NCBI GenBank assembly: GCA_021826525.1
Contig: JAKAZU010000003.1
Span: 1-62,770 of the forward strand
Direction: 5' to 3'
Length of the DNA stretch: 62,770 nucleotides
Source: Thermoplasmata archaeon
GTDB lineage: Archaea > Thermoplasmatota > Thermoplasmata > UBA184
The notes under the pieces were generated by a model. It worked only from the letters and a program-made list of their open reading frames with translations, was not told the origin of the DNA and did no database searches. The translations under genes and the position numbers were made by a program. Positions 8,569 to 17,769 of this stretch are shown here, one piece after another. Position 1 is the stretch's first letter. Each line of letters begins with the position of its first letter.

Positions 8569-10317
8569 ATGGTGGACGAGGAGATCCCGCGCGATGTCCG
8601 CTGGGCGATCCCCCTCGGGTTGATCGGCGTAGCCATCGTTGCGCTGTACTGGTACTGGGACCACCCGACGTCTCTCGGCCTCGGCTTCCTGGGAGCGGGC
8701 ATCGCCGCGGTCATGGTCCTCCTCTATCTCGGACTCTCGTACTCCGGCCCCAAGTCCCGGCTCTACGGGCTCAAACCGTTGTCCAGCCGCCTGCCCGCCA
8801 TTTCCCAGCCGAAGGGCCACGTGCACTTCCGCACGAAGATGTTCTGGACGATCCTGGTCGTCCTCACCTACTTCCTCCTGACGAACATCTACCTCTTCGG
8901 CGTGGACCAAGCGACGATCATCGACCTGTTTGCCAGCTACCGCGCGATCCTCGCGGGAGCTCAGGGCACGATCATGGATCTCGGGATCGGGCCGATCGTC
9001 ACGGCCTCGATCATCATGCAGTTGTTCGTCGGAGCCAAGATCATCAACCTCGACCTCACCGACGACGAAGACAAGGGGACCTACCAGGGCTCACAGAAGG
9101 TCTTGGTCCTCGTGATGATCTTCATCGAGTCGATCCCCCAGGTCTTTGGGTACATCACGCCGGGAGCGGGTCTGGTCGCGAGCTTGGGCACGCTCTCTCC
9201 GGGGAACGGCATCCTGCTCGCGAACACGATCATCGTCGCCCAGCTGGTGTTCGGCTGTTATCTCGTCTTCCTCATGGACGAGGTCGTCTCGAAGTGGGGA
9301 ATCGGCAGCGGCATCTCCCTGTTCATCGCGGCGGGGGTGAGCCAGCAACTCGTCCAGGGCACGCTCAGCTGGTTACCCCAGACCACCGGCGGCCCACCGG
9401 CCGGCGCGATCCCCAAGACGATCTACTACCTCACCACGCTCAACGCGGGCAATCTCGCGAGCGGGGGGTGGACGGACATCCTCCTGGCGCAACCGAACCC
9501 GCTCACGGCGCTGATCGGCACCGCGCTCATCTTCTTCCTCGTCGCGTGGACGGAATCGACTCGGATCGAACTTCCTCTCTCGCATGCCGAAGCGCGCGGA
9601 GCCCGCGGCCGCTACCCGTTGCGCCTGATCTACGCGAGCAACATCCCCGTCATCCTGATGACGGCGCTCCTCGCGAACGTCAGCGTCGTCACGATCCTCC
9701 TGTACACGAACCCGACGCTCGCGCACTTCCCGTTGGTCGGCGGCCAGTGGTGGATCGGCGCCTACCCGAGCTCCGCCCAGGCGACCGCGCTGAACGTCTC
9801 GGCGACGACCCCGATCATGGGCGGGGCGTGGTATCTCCAGACGCCCAACGGTTTAGCGTCGTGGCTATTGCCGGCGATCAACTACTCGACGTACGGGAAC
9901 GCGCTCCTCGGCCATAGCTGGTGGCAGGGGATCGTGCACGTCGGGGTCTTCTTCGGAGTGATGGTCGGCGGCTCGATCCTGTTCGCGAAATTCTGGATCC
10001 AGACGACGAACATGGGCCCCGAGGCGGTCGCGCGCCAGATCGAGGCGTCCGGCATGCAGATCCCGGGCTTCCGCAGAGAACCCCGGGTGTTACGACGCGT
10101 CCTGGAACGCTACATCCCCGTCATCACGGTGATCAGCGGCGCCGCCGTCGGCGCGCTCGCAGCGGGTGCCGATCTCATTGGCACCGTCGGCGATGCGAGC
10201 GGGACCGGCGTGCTGCTGCTCGTGGGGATTATCATAAATCTGTACGAGGCGATGGGCCGGGAGCAGCTCATGGAGATGAACCCGGTACTGCGGCGGTTCC
10301 TGGGCGGGGAGGCCTAG
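8569..10317 (+). CDS. secY: Preprotein translocase channel subunit SecY
   Basis: This is the protein-conducting channel of the plasma membrane. The canonical archaeal SecY body begins near residue 65 (LKPLSSRLPAISQPKGHVHF) and includes the plug and TM2 region (IMDLGIGPIVTASIIMQL) and the loop with SRLPLSHAEARG-like basic residues. Two extra hydrophobic segments precede it (about residues 13-32 and 38-58). Length is 582 residues against about 430-500 usually; a long external loop (about residues 375-440) adds to this. Followed 3 nt later by the DUF106 insertase. Confidence 0.96.
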   Translation: MVDEEIPRDVRWAIPLGLIGVAIVALYWYWDHPTSLGLGFLGAGIAAVMVLLYLGLSYSGPKSRLYGLKPLSSRLPAISQPKGHVHFRTKMFWTILVVLTYFLLTNIYLFGVDQATIIDLFASYRAILAGAQGTIMDLGIGPIVTASIIMQLFVGAKIINLDLTDDEDKGTYQGSQKVLVLVMIFIESIPQVFGYITPGAGLVASLGTLSPGNGILLANTIIVAQLVFGCYLVFLMDEVVSKWGIGSGISLFIAAGVSQQLVQGTLSWLPQTTGGPPAGAIPKTIYYLTTLNAGNLASGGWTDILLAQPNPLTALIGTALIFFLVAWTESTRIELPLSHAEARGARGRYPLRLIYASNIPVILMTALLANVSVVTILLYTNPTLAHFPLVGGQWWIGAYPSSAQATALNVSATTPIMGGAWYLQTPNGLASWLLPAINYSTYGNALLGHSWWQGIVHVGVFFGVMVGGSILFAKFWIQTTNMGPEAVARQIEASGMQIPGFRREPRVLRRVLERYIPVITVISGAAVGALAAGADLIGTVGDASGTGVLLLVGIIINLYEAMGREQLMEMNPVLRRFLGGEA

Positions 10318-10320
10318 ACC

Positions 10321-11094
10321 ATGGCGTCCGACGCCACGGCTCCTCTGCCCAGCGCGGCCGGCAGCTCTGCCGCCCCGGCGCCCGCCCCCCGGGGGAACGC
10401 GCGGCCGGCGGCCTCGTTCAAGTTCTCCACGTTCGTGATCATCTTCCTGGGGATGCTCGGGCTCCTGATGCTCATCGACAGCGGCACCCGGAACGCGATC
10501 ACGAACTGGATGGGCAACTATCACAATCCTTCGGGCTGGCTCTACGTGGCGATCGGGTTCAACTCGAGCTACCTGCTCGTCACGATGGCGCTCGCCGGCG
10601 CGATCGAGATGATCATCACGGCGCTCGCCTACAACTATACGACGGACTGGATCAAGGCCGCGAAGGTCCAGAAGTGGTCGAGCGCGTTCCGCAAGGTGCA
10701 GATGGCGGCGTTCCGGTCGGGTAAGAAGGATCGCATCGACGAGCTCAAGCCGTTCCAGCAGCGCCTCACCCGCATGTCGAGCGAGGTCTCGATCGCTCAG
10801 TTCAAAGGGATGGCGATCACCTACTTCATGCTCATCGTGATCTACTCCTGGGTCGGGGGAGTGATCGGGGCCGCTCCCAACGCGGTCGTCCACCTGACCA
10901 GCACGACCACGCTCAATCTGAACAGCACGGTCCTGGGCTACTTCCCCTACTGGTTCTTCCTGTTCAGCCTCTACACCGTTCCGCTCTCGTTCGTCTTCCG
11001 GCGCTTCCTCAAGCACTGGTGGCTCGCGCGGTACGAGGAAGAGCACCTTCGGACCGGGGACGCCGCCGGCACGACGCCCTCCTCCCCGTCCTAG
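10321..11094 (+). CDS. DUF106/EMC3-like membrane insertase (Oxa1 superfamily)
   Basis: A 257-residue membrane protein of the archaeal DUF106 family, related to EMC3, TMCO1 and YidC, which insert membrane proteins. After a disordered proline/alanine N-terminus there are hydrophobic segments near residues 37-55, 77-100, 160-182 and 203-225. A charged cytosolic helical hairpin lies between the second and third (KVQKWSSAFRKVQMAAFRSGKK to QQRLTRMSSEVS). Position after secY is the conserved archaeal one; adk, often between them, is absent. Confidence 0.9.
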   Translation: MASDATAPLPSAAGSSAAPAPAPRGNARPAASFKFSTFVIIFLGMLGLLMLIDSGTRNAITNWMGNYHNPSGWLYVAIGFNSSYLLVTMALAGAIEMIITALAYNYTTDWIKAAKVQKWSSAFRKVQMAAFRSGKKDRIDELKPFQQRLTRMSSEVSIAQFKGMAITYFMLIVIYSWVGGVIGAAPNAVVHLTSTTTLNLNSTVLGYFPYWFFLFSLYTVPLSFVFRRFLKHWWLARYEEEHLRTGDAAGTTPSSPS

Positions 11095-11107
11095 GCGAGG
11101 AGAGCTC

Positions 11108-11647
11108 GTGGCCCTCCCGGTATTGGCGGTCGGGGGACCGCCGGGCAGCGGCAAGTCCACGGCCGGCCGGGCGGTCGCCGGTGCGCGCCAGCTGACCTAT
11201 CGCGCCGCCGGCGACCTGTTCCGGGCCGAGGCGGCGCGCCGAGGGATGGACCTCGAGACCTTCAGCCACTACGCCGAAGCGCATCCGGAGGTCGACCGGG
11301 CGATCGACGAAGAGATGGCGACGCTCGCTCGACCCGGCGTCGTGTTGGACGGGCGGATCCAAGGTACCCTCTTGCGGCGCCGGCAGGTCCCGGTCATCGC
11401 GATCCTCATCACCGCGGGCGAAGAGGTGCGCGCGCGTCGCGTGGCGGATCGGGACCACCAGACCCTGGACGAGGCCCGCCGTCGGATCCGCGAACGCGCT
11501 CAGAGCGAGCGGGACCGTTACCGACAGCTCTACGACATCGATCTCGACGCGGAGACCGGGGATCTCGCGATCGATTCCTCCCACCTCGCTCCCGATCAGG
11601 TGCGTGACCAGATCCTGGCGTTCCTCGCGGTGCGGCAGGGGGCCTAA
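11108..11647 (+). CDS. cmk: Cytidylate kinase, archaeal type
   Basis: This 179-residue enzyme phosphorylates CMP and dCMP with ATP. The P-loop GPPGSGKST is near residues 10-18, RAAGDLFR resembles the archaeal CMP-binding segment, and VLDGRIQGTLL follows. The LID region is RRIRERAQSERDRY. GTG start, with a GGAGAG element 3-8 nt upstream. It sits between the membrane insertase gene and cbf5, the usual archaeal order minus rpl34e and rpl14e. Confidence 0.93.
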   Translation: MALPVLAVGGPPGSGKSTAGRAVAGARQLTYRAAGDLFRAEAARRGMDLETFSHYAEAHPEVDRAIDEEMATLARPGVVLDGRIQGTLLRRRQVPVIAILITAGEEVRARRVADRDHQTLDEARRRIRERAQSERDRYRQLYDIDLDAETGDLAIDSSHLAPDQVRDQILAFLAVRQGA

Positions 11648-11651
11648 CCCC

Positions 11652-12602
11652 GTGGGGACAACCCCCGTCGCGGACGAGGGGGTCCGCGAACGGATCGCGG
11701 CCGGCGCGTTCGTCCTCGTCGACAAGCCGAGGGGTCCGTCCTCCCACCAGGTGACCGCTTGGGTTCGGGACCTGATAGGGGTCCCGCGGGCGGGTCACGC
11801 GGGAACGCTGGACCCGAATGTCTCGGGGCTCCTATGGATTGGGGTCGGTCCCGGCTTGAAGCTCCTACCGATGCTGCTCGAGCTGCCGAAGCGCTATGTC
11901 GGAGTACTCGAGTTCCATGGCGAGGTTGCGCCTCGGGAGCTGGCCCGCGTCATCGCGGAGTTCACCGGCCCGATCTACCAGACCCCGCCCGTCCGCTCGG
12001 CCGTCCGAAGAGAGCGCCGCGTTCGACGGATCCATCACCTCGCCGTGATCGAGACCCAAGGTCCCTCGGTGCTGTTCGACGTCCGAGCGGACTCGGGCAC
12101 GTACATCCGCACGCTCGCCGTCGATCTCGGCGACGCGCTCGGCGTCGGAGCGCATATGGTCGAGCTGCGACGGATCGGAACCGGGCCTTTCACGGAGAAG
12201 GACGCGGTCTCCCTCTCCGAGCTCGCCGACGCTCGGGTCCTGGCCGACCAGGGCGACGCCTCCCGCCTGCTCGGCCTGCTCCACCCCATCTCCGAGGTCT
12301 GGAAGGAGTTCCCCCAAGTCGTGCTCCGGGAAGGAGCCGCGGGAGCCGTCGCGCACGGTGCGAACCTCGCGCGGGGGGGGATCGCGTCGATCTCCCGCCC
12401 GTTCTCGCGGGAGGCGAAGGTCGCTCTCGTCGACGCTTCCGGCGCCCTGGTGGCCACGGGCACAGCTCTCTACGACTCCACGGAGGCGATGGAGGTCTCC
12501 CGCGGCTGGGTCATCGATTCCGACCGGGTCCTCGCGGATCCGGAGCTCTACCGGCTCGCGTGGCGCGAGCGTCGTGGCTCCAAGACACCGCTACAAAGTT
12601 AA
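11652..12602 (+). CDS. cbf5: tRNA/rRNA pseudouridine synthase Cbf5 (TruB family, H/ACA RNP)
   Basis: The catalytic core of the archaeal H/ACA ribonucleoprotein. The TruB motif GHAGTLDPNVSGLL holds the catalytic aspartate, ADSGTYIRTLAVDLG is the second conserved motif, and the C-terminal part (EFPQVVLREGAAGAVAHGANL) is a PUA domain. Start is taken as GTG at 11652, 4 nt after the cmk stop, giving 316 residues, typical for archaeal Cbf5. The frame is open a little further upstream into cmk. Confidence 0.94.
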   Translation: MGTTPVADEGVRERIAAGAFVLVDKPRGPSSHQVTAWVRDLIGVPRAGHAGTLDPNVSGLLWIGVGPGLKLLPMLLELPKRYVGVLEFHGEVAPRELARVIAEFTGPIYQTPPVRSAVRRERRVRRIHHLAVIETQGPSVLFDVRADSGTYIRTLAVDLGDALGVGAHMVELRRIGTGPFTEKDAVSLSELADARVLADQGDASRLLGLLHPISEVWKEFPQVVLREGAAGAVAHGANLARGGIASISRPFSREAKVALVDASGALVATGTALYDSTEAMEVSRGWVIDSDRVLADPELYRLAWRERRGSKTPLQS

Positions 12603-12627
12603 GAGGATAAGTACCCGTCGAACGCCC

Positions 12628-15600
12628 GTGAAAGAGCCGCCGGAAAGAGGTTGGGGAGCGCGCGCGTTCGCCGCGTTGGGTCGCGCGACCGTCCGCCATC
12701 CGTGGCGGTTCATCGCCCTCTGGGTCGTACTGCTCGTCGTCACGCTTCCGTTCCTCGGCCACCTCAACGCGGTCGAGACGAACTCGACGACCACGCTCCC
12801 CGCGAACGCGCCGAGCTCGCTCGCGCAGGCAGAGTTCGACCGGCTGTTCCCCGGTGATGTGAGCGCGGGATCGTCCAGCTACCTCCTGTTTACCGGCCCG
12901 AACCTTACCGACGCGAACGCGCAACGCACGATCCTCAACGTCACGAGAGCCCTCGCCGGCGACCCGTCGCTCACGGCCATCGCGTCGATCGACAGCGTCT
13001 ACTCGAGGTACTCGACGTACCTTGCGGGACAGTTGATCCTCGGTGCGACGGGCCTGCAGCAGGCGATCGCGCAGGGAGTGCTGACCGAGATTAACCAGAC
13101 CGCGATGGTCGCTTGGGGGGTCCCGGCCTACTTCCTGGGGACGTGGGAGGGGCTCATTGAGGAGAACGTCTCCCCGTCGGATGCCAACGTCCTGGCCCAC
13201 CGCGATGCCGAGGCCCACTTCGCGAACGAGACCCTTCCGCTCGCCGTCCTCGGCGCGTTCTACACGGGGGCCTCGCCGACCCCGACCGCCGGGTTCAACG
13301 GCACGGCGGACTGCGCGCAGTATGCTTCGAACTATCCTCGGGTCGAGAGCTGCGCCAACGCGGTCGCCCGCGCGAACGTGCCCGCGGTCATCGATCCCAC
13401 GCTTCCGACCCCTTCCGGTCGCGCCCTCGCGAACGCCGTGTTCGACACCCTGGCCATCGGCAACTTCACGAACGCGACGAGCCTCCGAACGACCCTCGCG
13501 GCGACCCTGAGCCCGATCCTCGGGTTCCCCGTCGCCTGGTTGCTATCGACCCTCAACGAGTTCCCCACCTCGGTTCCGTCTGAGGGGGAGGCTCTGATCT
13601 CGGCCAACGCGACGGTCGCGGCGGCAACGCTTTGGACCGAGCCACTGCCCGTCCCGAACTCCATCTTGAGCTCCTACGTCGCTCGGAGCGGGACCGCCCA
13701 GATCGTCGATATCAGCTTCACCGTCCCCGACAGCTTTACGAACCGCACGGGCGGGACGCCCGTCTACTCCGACATCGATGCGATGAACCGCCTCGTGCCC
13801 GGAATCGTCGCCCGGAGCGCCTATCCCGTGGACTCGATCGCGTTCGCCCAGACGGGGGCCGGCCCGCTCGATCTCGCCGAGAATAGCGTGGTCAACGAAT
13901 CGATCGCGCTCGTGCTACCGATCACGATCGTGGTCCTTCTCGTGGTCACCGCCCTCTACTTCCGATCTCCTCTCACGCCGCTCATCGCGTTCGCGGGCCT
14001 CGCGATCGCGATCGTGCTCGCCCTCGGTGGAACGGTCCTCTTGGGGACCCTCGTGACGCACGTCGATTCGACGAGCCTCACGCTCGAGGAGGTCTTCGTG
14101 CTCGGAGTCGGGACCGATTACTCGATCTTCCTCCTCTCACGGTACCGGGAGGAGCGGGTCGCCGGCGCCGACTCCAAGGAGGCGATCGTGACGAGCGTGA
14201 CGTGGGCCGGTCAGAGCGTCGCGACGAGCGGCACCACGGCGGTCATCGCGACGCTCGCGCTCACCTTCAGCGGAGTCGCCTTGCTCAGCCAGTGGGGAAT
14301 GGTGCTCTCTTTTGCGATCCTAATGACGATTCTCCTTTCCCTGACGATGATCCCGGCGATGCTCGCGATCGTCGGTCCCCGAGTCTTCTGGCCCATGACC
14401 GGGCCCCGGTTCGAGCGGCTCTCCGCCCGCCAACGGATGCGCAACGAGTCTCGGTCGACCTACTTCTACCGGGCCGCGGCCTATACGCGACGCCGACCCT
14501 ACACGATGATCGCCATCCTCCTCCTCGTCTCGGTGCCTCTCATCTACGTCGCGCTCAACGTCCCGCTCTCCTACGACTTCTATCAACAGCTGCCGACCTC
14601 CCAGTTCGCGGTCGCCGGTCTCGCCACGATGAACCAGCACTTCGGAGCCGGCTTCGCATTCCCCACGACCGCGCTGGTCACGTTCTCCAGCCCGCTCCTC
14701 GTCGGCAACCTCACGAACGCGAGCGAGTTCGCCGAGCTCGCAGAACTGACGAGCTTAGCCCAGGCGACGCACGGCGTCGCGCGGGTCCAGTCGCTGGTCG
14801 GATCCTACGGGGCCCCGCTCGCCACGTGGCAGAACCTGTCGAGCCAACCGACTGCGACGCAGGTCAATCTCGAGGCGCTCGCCTCGTCGCTCATCGGGAA
14901 CGACCACCGGACGGTCCTCCTCTCATTCCAGACGAACGCGAGCGGCCTCTCCGCGACGGCGCTGTCCGCACTGCACGGCGTCGAAGGATCGTTCTCCCGA
15001 TACGCGGCGGACCATTCCAGCGTTACGAAGCTCGCCTACCTCGGCGGCGCGCCGATTACGAACGATCTCGCCGCCCAGACGTCGATCGCCACGGAACGGC
15101 TGTTCATCGCGGTCGCGATCGCCCTCTTGGTCGTCCTCCTGGTCGTGCTCCGGTCGGCGGTGCTGCCGGTCCTGGCCGTCGCCACGATCGGGGTCTCGAT
15201 CGCCTGGGCATGGGCTCTGACCTACCTCGTCCTCGGCCTCGGATTCGGGATTGGGATATTCTTCTACGTCCCGACGCTGATGTTCATGCTGATCCTCGGG
15301 TTAGGGACGGACTACAACATCTTCCTGCTCACCCGCGTGCGCGAGGAGCGCATCAAGGGCCGCTCCTCGCGGGAGGCCGTTGCCGAAGCTCTCGCCCGGA
15401 CGGGCGGGGTCATCACCGCCGCCGCCGTCATCCTCGCCGGCGCCTTCGCGAGCCTGATGTTCGGCGACTTCTACCTCCTCGTCGCTATCGGCTTTTCGGT
15501 CGCGATCGCGGTACTGCTCGACGCGACGGTCGTGCGGACGTACTTCGTCCCGGCGGTCCTCCAGGCACTCCACGACCACGCATGGTGGCTCCCCGGGAAT

Positions 15601-15663
15601 CGGGGGAACCTCGCGAAGAGTCCCCCGAACGACGGAGCCGATCCGCCGTCCGTTACGCCGTGA
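12628..15663 (+). CDS. MMPL/RND superfamily exporter
   Basis: A membrane protein of about 1011 residues with two MMPL-type halves. Each half has one leading membrane segment (near residues 24-46 and 620-645), a large external domain rich in N-x-S/T sequons, then a cluster of membrane segments. Sterol-sensing-like motifs GVGTDYSIFLLSRYREER and GLGTDYNIFLLTRVREER close each half's key helices. Likely a proton-driven exporter of hydrophobic compounds; substrate unknown. GTG at 12628 is chosen because upstream codons overlap cbf5. Its end overlaps the convergent peroxiredoxin gene by 11 nt. Confidence 0.88.
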   Translation: MKEPPERGWGARAFAALGRATVRHPWRFIALWVVLLVVTLPFLGHLNAVETNSTTTLPANAPSSLAQAEFDRLFPGDVSAGSSSYLLFTGPNLTDANAQRTILNVTRALAGDPSLTAIASIDSVYSRYSTYLAGQLILGATGLQQAIAQGVLTEINQTAMVAWGVPAYFLGTWEGLIEENVSPSDANVLAHRDAEAHFANETLPLAVLGAFYTGASPTPTAGFNGTADCAQYASNYPRVESCANAVARANVPAVIDPTLPTPSGRALANAVFDTLAIGNFTNATSLRTTLAATLSPILGFPVAWLLSTLNEFPTSVPSEGEALISANATVAAATLWTEPLPVPNSILSSYVARSGTAQIVDISFTVPDSFTNRTGGTPVYSDIDAMNRLVPGIVARSAYPVDSIAFAQTGAGPLDLAENSVVNESIALVLPITIVVLLVVTALYFRSPLTPLIAFAGLAIAIVLALGGTVLLGTLVTHVDSTSLTLEEVFVLGVGTDYSIFLLSRYREERVAGADSKEAIVTSVTWAGQSVATSGTTAVIATLALTFSGVALLSQWGMVLSFAILMTILLSLTMIPAMLAIVGPRVFWPMTGPRFERLSARQRMRNESRSTYFYRAAAYTRRRPYTMIAILLLVSVPLIYVALNVPLSYDFYQQLPTSQFAVAGLATMNQHFGAGFAFPTTALVTFSSPLLVGNLTNASEFAELAELTSLAQATHGVARVQSLVGSYGAPLATWQNLSSQPTATQVNLEALASSLIGNDHRTVLLSFQTNASGLSATALSALHGVEGSFSRYAADHSSVTKLAYLGGAPITNDLAAQTSIATERLFIAVAIALLVVLLVVLRSAVLPVLAVATIGVSIAWAWALTYLVLGLGFGIGIFFYVPTLMFMLILGLGTDYNIFLLTRVREERIKGRSSREAVAEALARTGGVITAAAVILAGAFASLMFGDFYLLVAIGFSVAIAVLLDATVVRTYFVPAVLQALHDHAWWLPGNRGNLAKSPPNDGADPPSVTP

Positions 15664-16093
15664 GGTAGCGGGCGCGCGCCCGCTCCACGTGCCGCTCGGC
15701 GCCCGAGGTATCGACGATCTCCTCGACCACTCCGTTCGGCCCGATGAGGAAGGTCACTCGGCGAGCGACCCCGTGCTGGCCGAGCACGCCGTAGGTCCCG
15801 GAGACCTTCTTCTCCACGTCCGCGACGAGGCGAAACGGCAGGCCATACTTCTGACGGAACGCCTCTTGGGCCGGGCAGTCGTCGACGCTGACGCCGACGA
15901 TCTCGACCCCCTTCTTCTGGAACTCGGCGTGGTGATCCCGAAAGCCCTTCGCCTCGATCGTGCAGCCCGGGGTGTCGGCCTTGGGATAGAAATAGAGCAC
16001 CGTAGGATGCCCGCGCGTCGAGGAAAAACGGAAGCTCGATCCGTCCTGCAGTTTCGCTTCGAAATCCGGTGCTGGTTCTCCGACCGCGACCAT
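15653..16093 (-). CDS. bcp: Peroxiredoxin, Bcp/PrxQ family
   Basis: A 146-residue thioredoxin-fold peroxidase. FYPKADTPGCTIEAK carries the peroxidatic Cys44 with the conserved Thr/Pro/Arg surroundings. The resolving Cys five residues later in classic PrxQ is Lys49 here; the only other cysteine is Cys73 (VSVDDC). So it is either a 1-Cys enzyme or uses an atypical partner. It has its own leaderless-type promoter. Convergent with the exporter gene. Confidence 0.92.
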   Translation of the reverse strand: MVAVGEPAPDFEAKLQDGSSFRFSSTRGHPTVLYFYPKADTPGCTIEAKGFRDHHAEFQKKGVEIVGVSVDDCPAQEAFRQKYGLPFRLVADVEKKVSGTYGVLGQHGVARRVTFLIGPNGVVEEIVDTSGAERHVERARARYLTA

Positions 16094-16111
16094 GCACCGG
16101 CCAGGCGGGCC

Positions 16112-16121
16112 GGTTATTTAT
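16112..16121 (-). promoter_or_regulatory. TATA box of the peroxiredoxin gene
   Basis: On the minus strand the element reads GATAAATAAC, centred 24 nt before the start codon at 16093, in a GC-rich surrounding. This is the spacing expected for a leaderless archaeal transcript. Confidence 0.65.
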
Positions 16122-16145
16122 CAGGGGGCCACCCGGATCAGGGGC

Positions 16146-16382
16146 CTACCCGCCGGTAACGGTCACCAGCGTCTCGGTCGCCCGAATGCCGGGGATCCGT
16201 CGGATCCGTTGGAGGACGATGTCGAGGGCCTCGTTGATGTGGTCCGCCTGAATCTTGAGAATCAGGTCGAACGGCCCGGTGACGGCCTCGACCTCGACCA
16301 CATGGGGGATCGAACGGATGCGCTGCAGCACCGCGTCGAGCTGGGCCAAATCGACCTCGGCGAGCAGGTAGAGGGTCTCCAT
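16146..16382 (-). CDS. Stand-alone Lrp/AsnC ligand-binding (RAM) domain
   Basis: A 78-residue protein made only of the RAM/AsnC_trans_reg fold, with VVEVEAVTGPFDLILKIQAD and TETLVTVTGG. There is no helix-turn-helix. Such stand-alone RAM proteins (DM1-like) form ring oligomers and can bind amino acids. It is on its own between bcp and cysS. Function here is inferred; the domain call is firm. Confidence 0.88.
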   Translation of the reverse strand: METLYLLAEVDLAQLDAVLQRIRSIPHVVEVEAVTGPFDLILKIQADHINEALDIVLQRIRRIPGIRATETLVTVTGG

Positions 16383-16463
16383 CCCGGCGCGTCCTTCCGG
16401 GGCGACCGACCCCCGGGGCCCATTTCAAGCTACCCAACGAGGGGAACGAAGCCGGGGCGTCCA

Positions 16464-16474
16464 AAAGGCATATC
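16464..16474 (+). promoter_or_regulatory. TATA-like element for cysS
   Basis: AAAAGGCATAT stands about 28 nt before the GTG start of cysS. An A/T stretch in very GC-rich intergenic DNA at this distance suggests a leaderless cysS transcript and supports the GTG start. Confidence 0.5.
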
Positions 16475-16497
16475 TCTCCACCCCGGGAGGACGGGGC

Positions 16498-17769
16498 GTG
16501 GGGCTCGCGTTCCGGGATACTCGGACCGGCCGCACGGTGGACCTAGGATCTCGCCGTGCACCGGTCACCATGTACGTCTGCGGTCCGACGGTCTACGCCC
16601 CGTCCCACGTCGGTCATGGCCGGACCTACCTCTACTTCGACCTGGTTCGCCGCTACTTCGCCGAGACCGGGGTACCGGTCCTCCACTTGATGAACATCAC
16701 GGACGTCGAAGACAAGATCAACGTGCGGGCACGGGAGCTCCGCACCTCCCCCGTCGCGCTCGCTCGTCGTGAGGAGCGTCGGTTCTTCCGCGACCTCGAT
16801 GCCCTCGGAGTCCTTCGGCCGACGTACGCTCCCCGGGCGAGCGATTTCGTCGGCGAGATGGTCCGGTATGCCCGTCACCTCGAGCGGACGGGCCGGGTGC
16901 ACCGCTTGGGCGACTCATGGTTCTATCGCCCGCCCGCCTCGACCCTCCGTCGGAACTTCGCCATCGCTCAGGAGCTCGGCCGCCACCAGGTCCGGGAGGC
17001 CCCCGACGCACCGATCCCCCCGTTGGACCTGCGCGAGTTCGTCGTATGGCGCCGGCAGTTGCCTCCTCGTCCCTCTTGGATGAGCCCATGGGGTCCGGGC
17101 GTCCCGGGCTGGCACCTCGAGTGCTACTCGATGGCCGCTCACCACCTGCGAGTGCCGGTCGATCTGCAGGGCGGTGGTCAGGACCTCATATTCCCGCACC
17201 ACTACGCCCAGAACGAGATCGCGTTCGCTCTGACGCATGGGCCGTTCGCACGCGGATTCCTCCACACCGGATTCGTCCTCCGCAACGGTCACAAGATGTC
17301 GAAGTCGGTCGGGAACCTCGTGGACCTCGGCCCCTCGATCGAGCGCTGGGGGCCGGACGCGCTGCGGTGGTACCTGCTCGGGACCCCCCGGCAGCGGCCG
17401 ATCAACTGGGACGACCGGCAGGTGCGTCGCGCGCGCGAGGAGTTCCGCCGGGTGCGCGACACGTTCTCCGCCTCGATGGAGGGGGGGGCGGGAGGCACCG
17501 TCTCCGCTCGGTGCGTCGTGTCGCTAGCGTGCGGTGTCGAGCGGGCGATCGGGCACGAGCTCGGCGCCGAACGAGCGTTCCGGCAGATGAGAGAGTTCGC
17601 CGAGGCGATCGCTCGGACGGCGCGAGGGCGCATCGTGTCCGGGGAGCGCCAAGCGGCCGGGTGGGCCTACCGCCGTATCGAGGCTCTGACGGGCCTCGAC
17701 CTGATCGGTCCCGAGCAACAGCGTCGGTCCTCCGGACGACGCGCCGCCCGCCGCGCCGTGGCGGGCTAG
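16498..17769 (+). CDS. cysS: Cysteine--tRNA ligase
   Basis: This class I synthetase has CGPTVYAPSHVGHGRTYLYF (HIGH-like HVGH plus zinc Cys28), GWHLECYSMAAHHL for further zinc ligands, and HKMSKSVGN as the KMSKS loop. It is 423 residues, shorter than the usual 460-490, because the C-terminal anticodon-binding region is reduced and ends in an arginine-rich tail. All catalytic motifs are intact. It overlaps the convergent thiolase gene by 4 nt. Confidence 0.95.
   Translation: MGLAFRDTRTGRTVDLGSRRAPVTMYVCGPTVYAPSHVGHGRTYLYFDLVRRYFAETGVPVLHLMNITDVEDKINVRARELRTSPVALARREERRFFRDLDALGVLRPTYAPRASDFVGEMVRYARHLERTGRVHRLGDSWFYRPPASTLRRNFAIAQELGRHQVREAPDAPIPPLDLREFVVWRRQLPPRPSWMSPWGPGVPGWHLECYSMAAHHLRVPVDLQGGGQDLIFPHHYAQNEIAFALTHGPFARGFLHTGFVLRNGHKMSKSVGNLVDLGPSIERWGPDALRWYLLGTPRQRPINWDDRQVRRAREEFRRVRDTFSASMEGGAGGTVSARCVVSLACGVERAIGHELGAERAFRQMREFAEAIARTARGRIVSGERQAAGWAYRRIEALTGLDLIGPEQQRRSSGRRAARRAVAG

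Noticed and set aside
12628..15663. SecDF-like protein-export factor
   Set aside because: It has two MMPL halves in one chain with sequon-rich outer domains and GxGTDY motifs typical of RND/MMPL exporters, not the SecD/SecF signatures.
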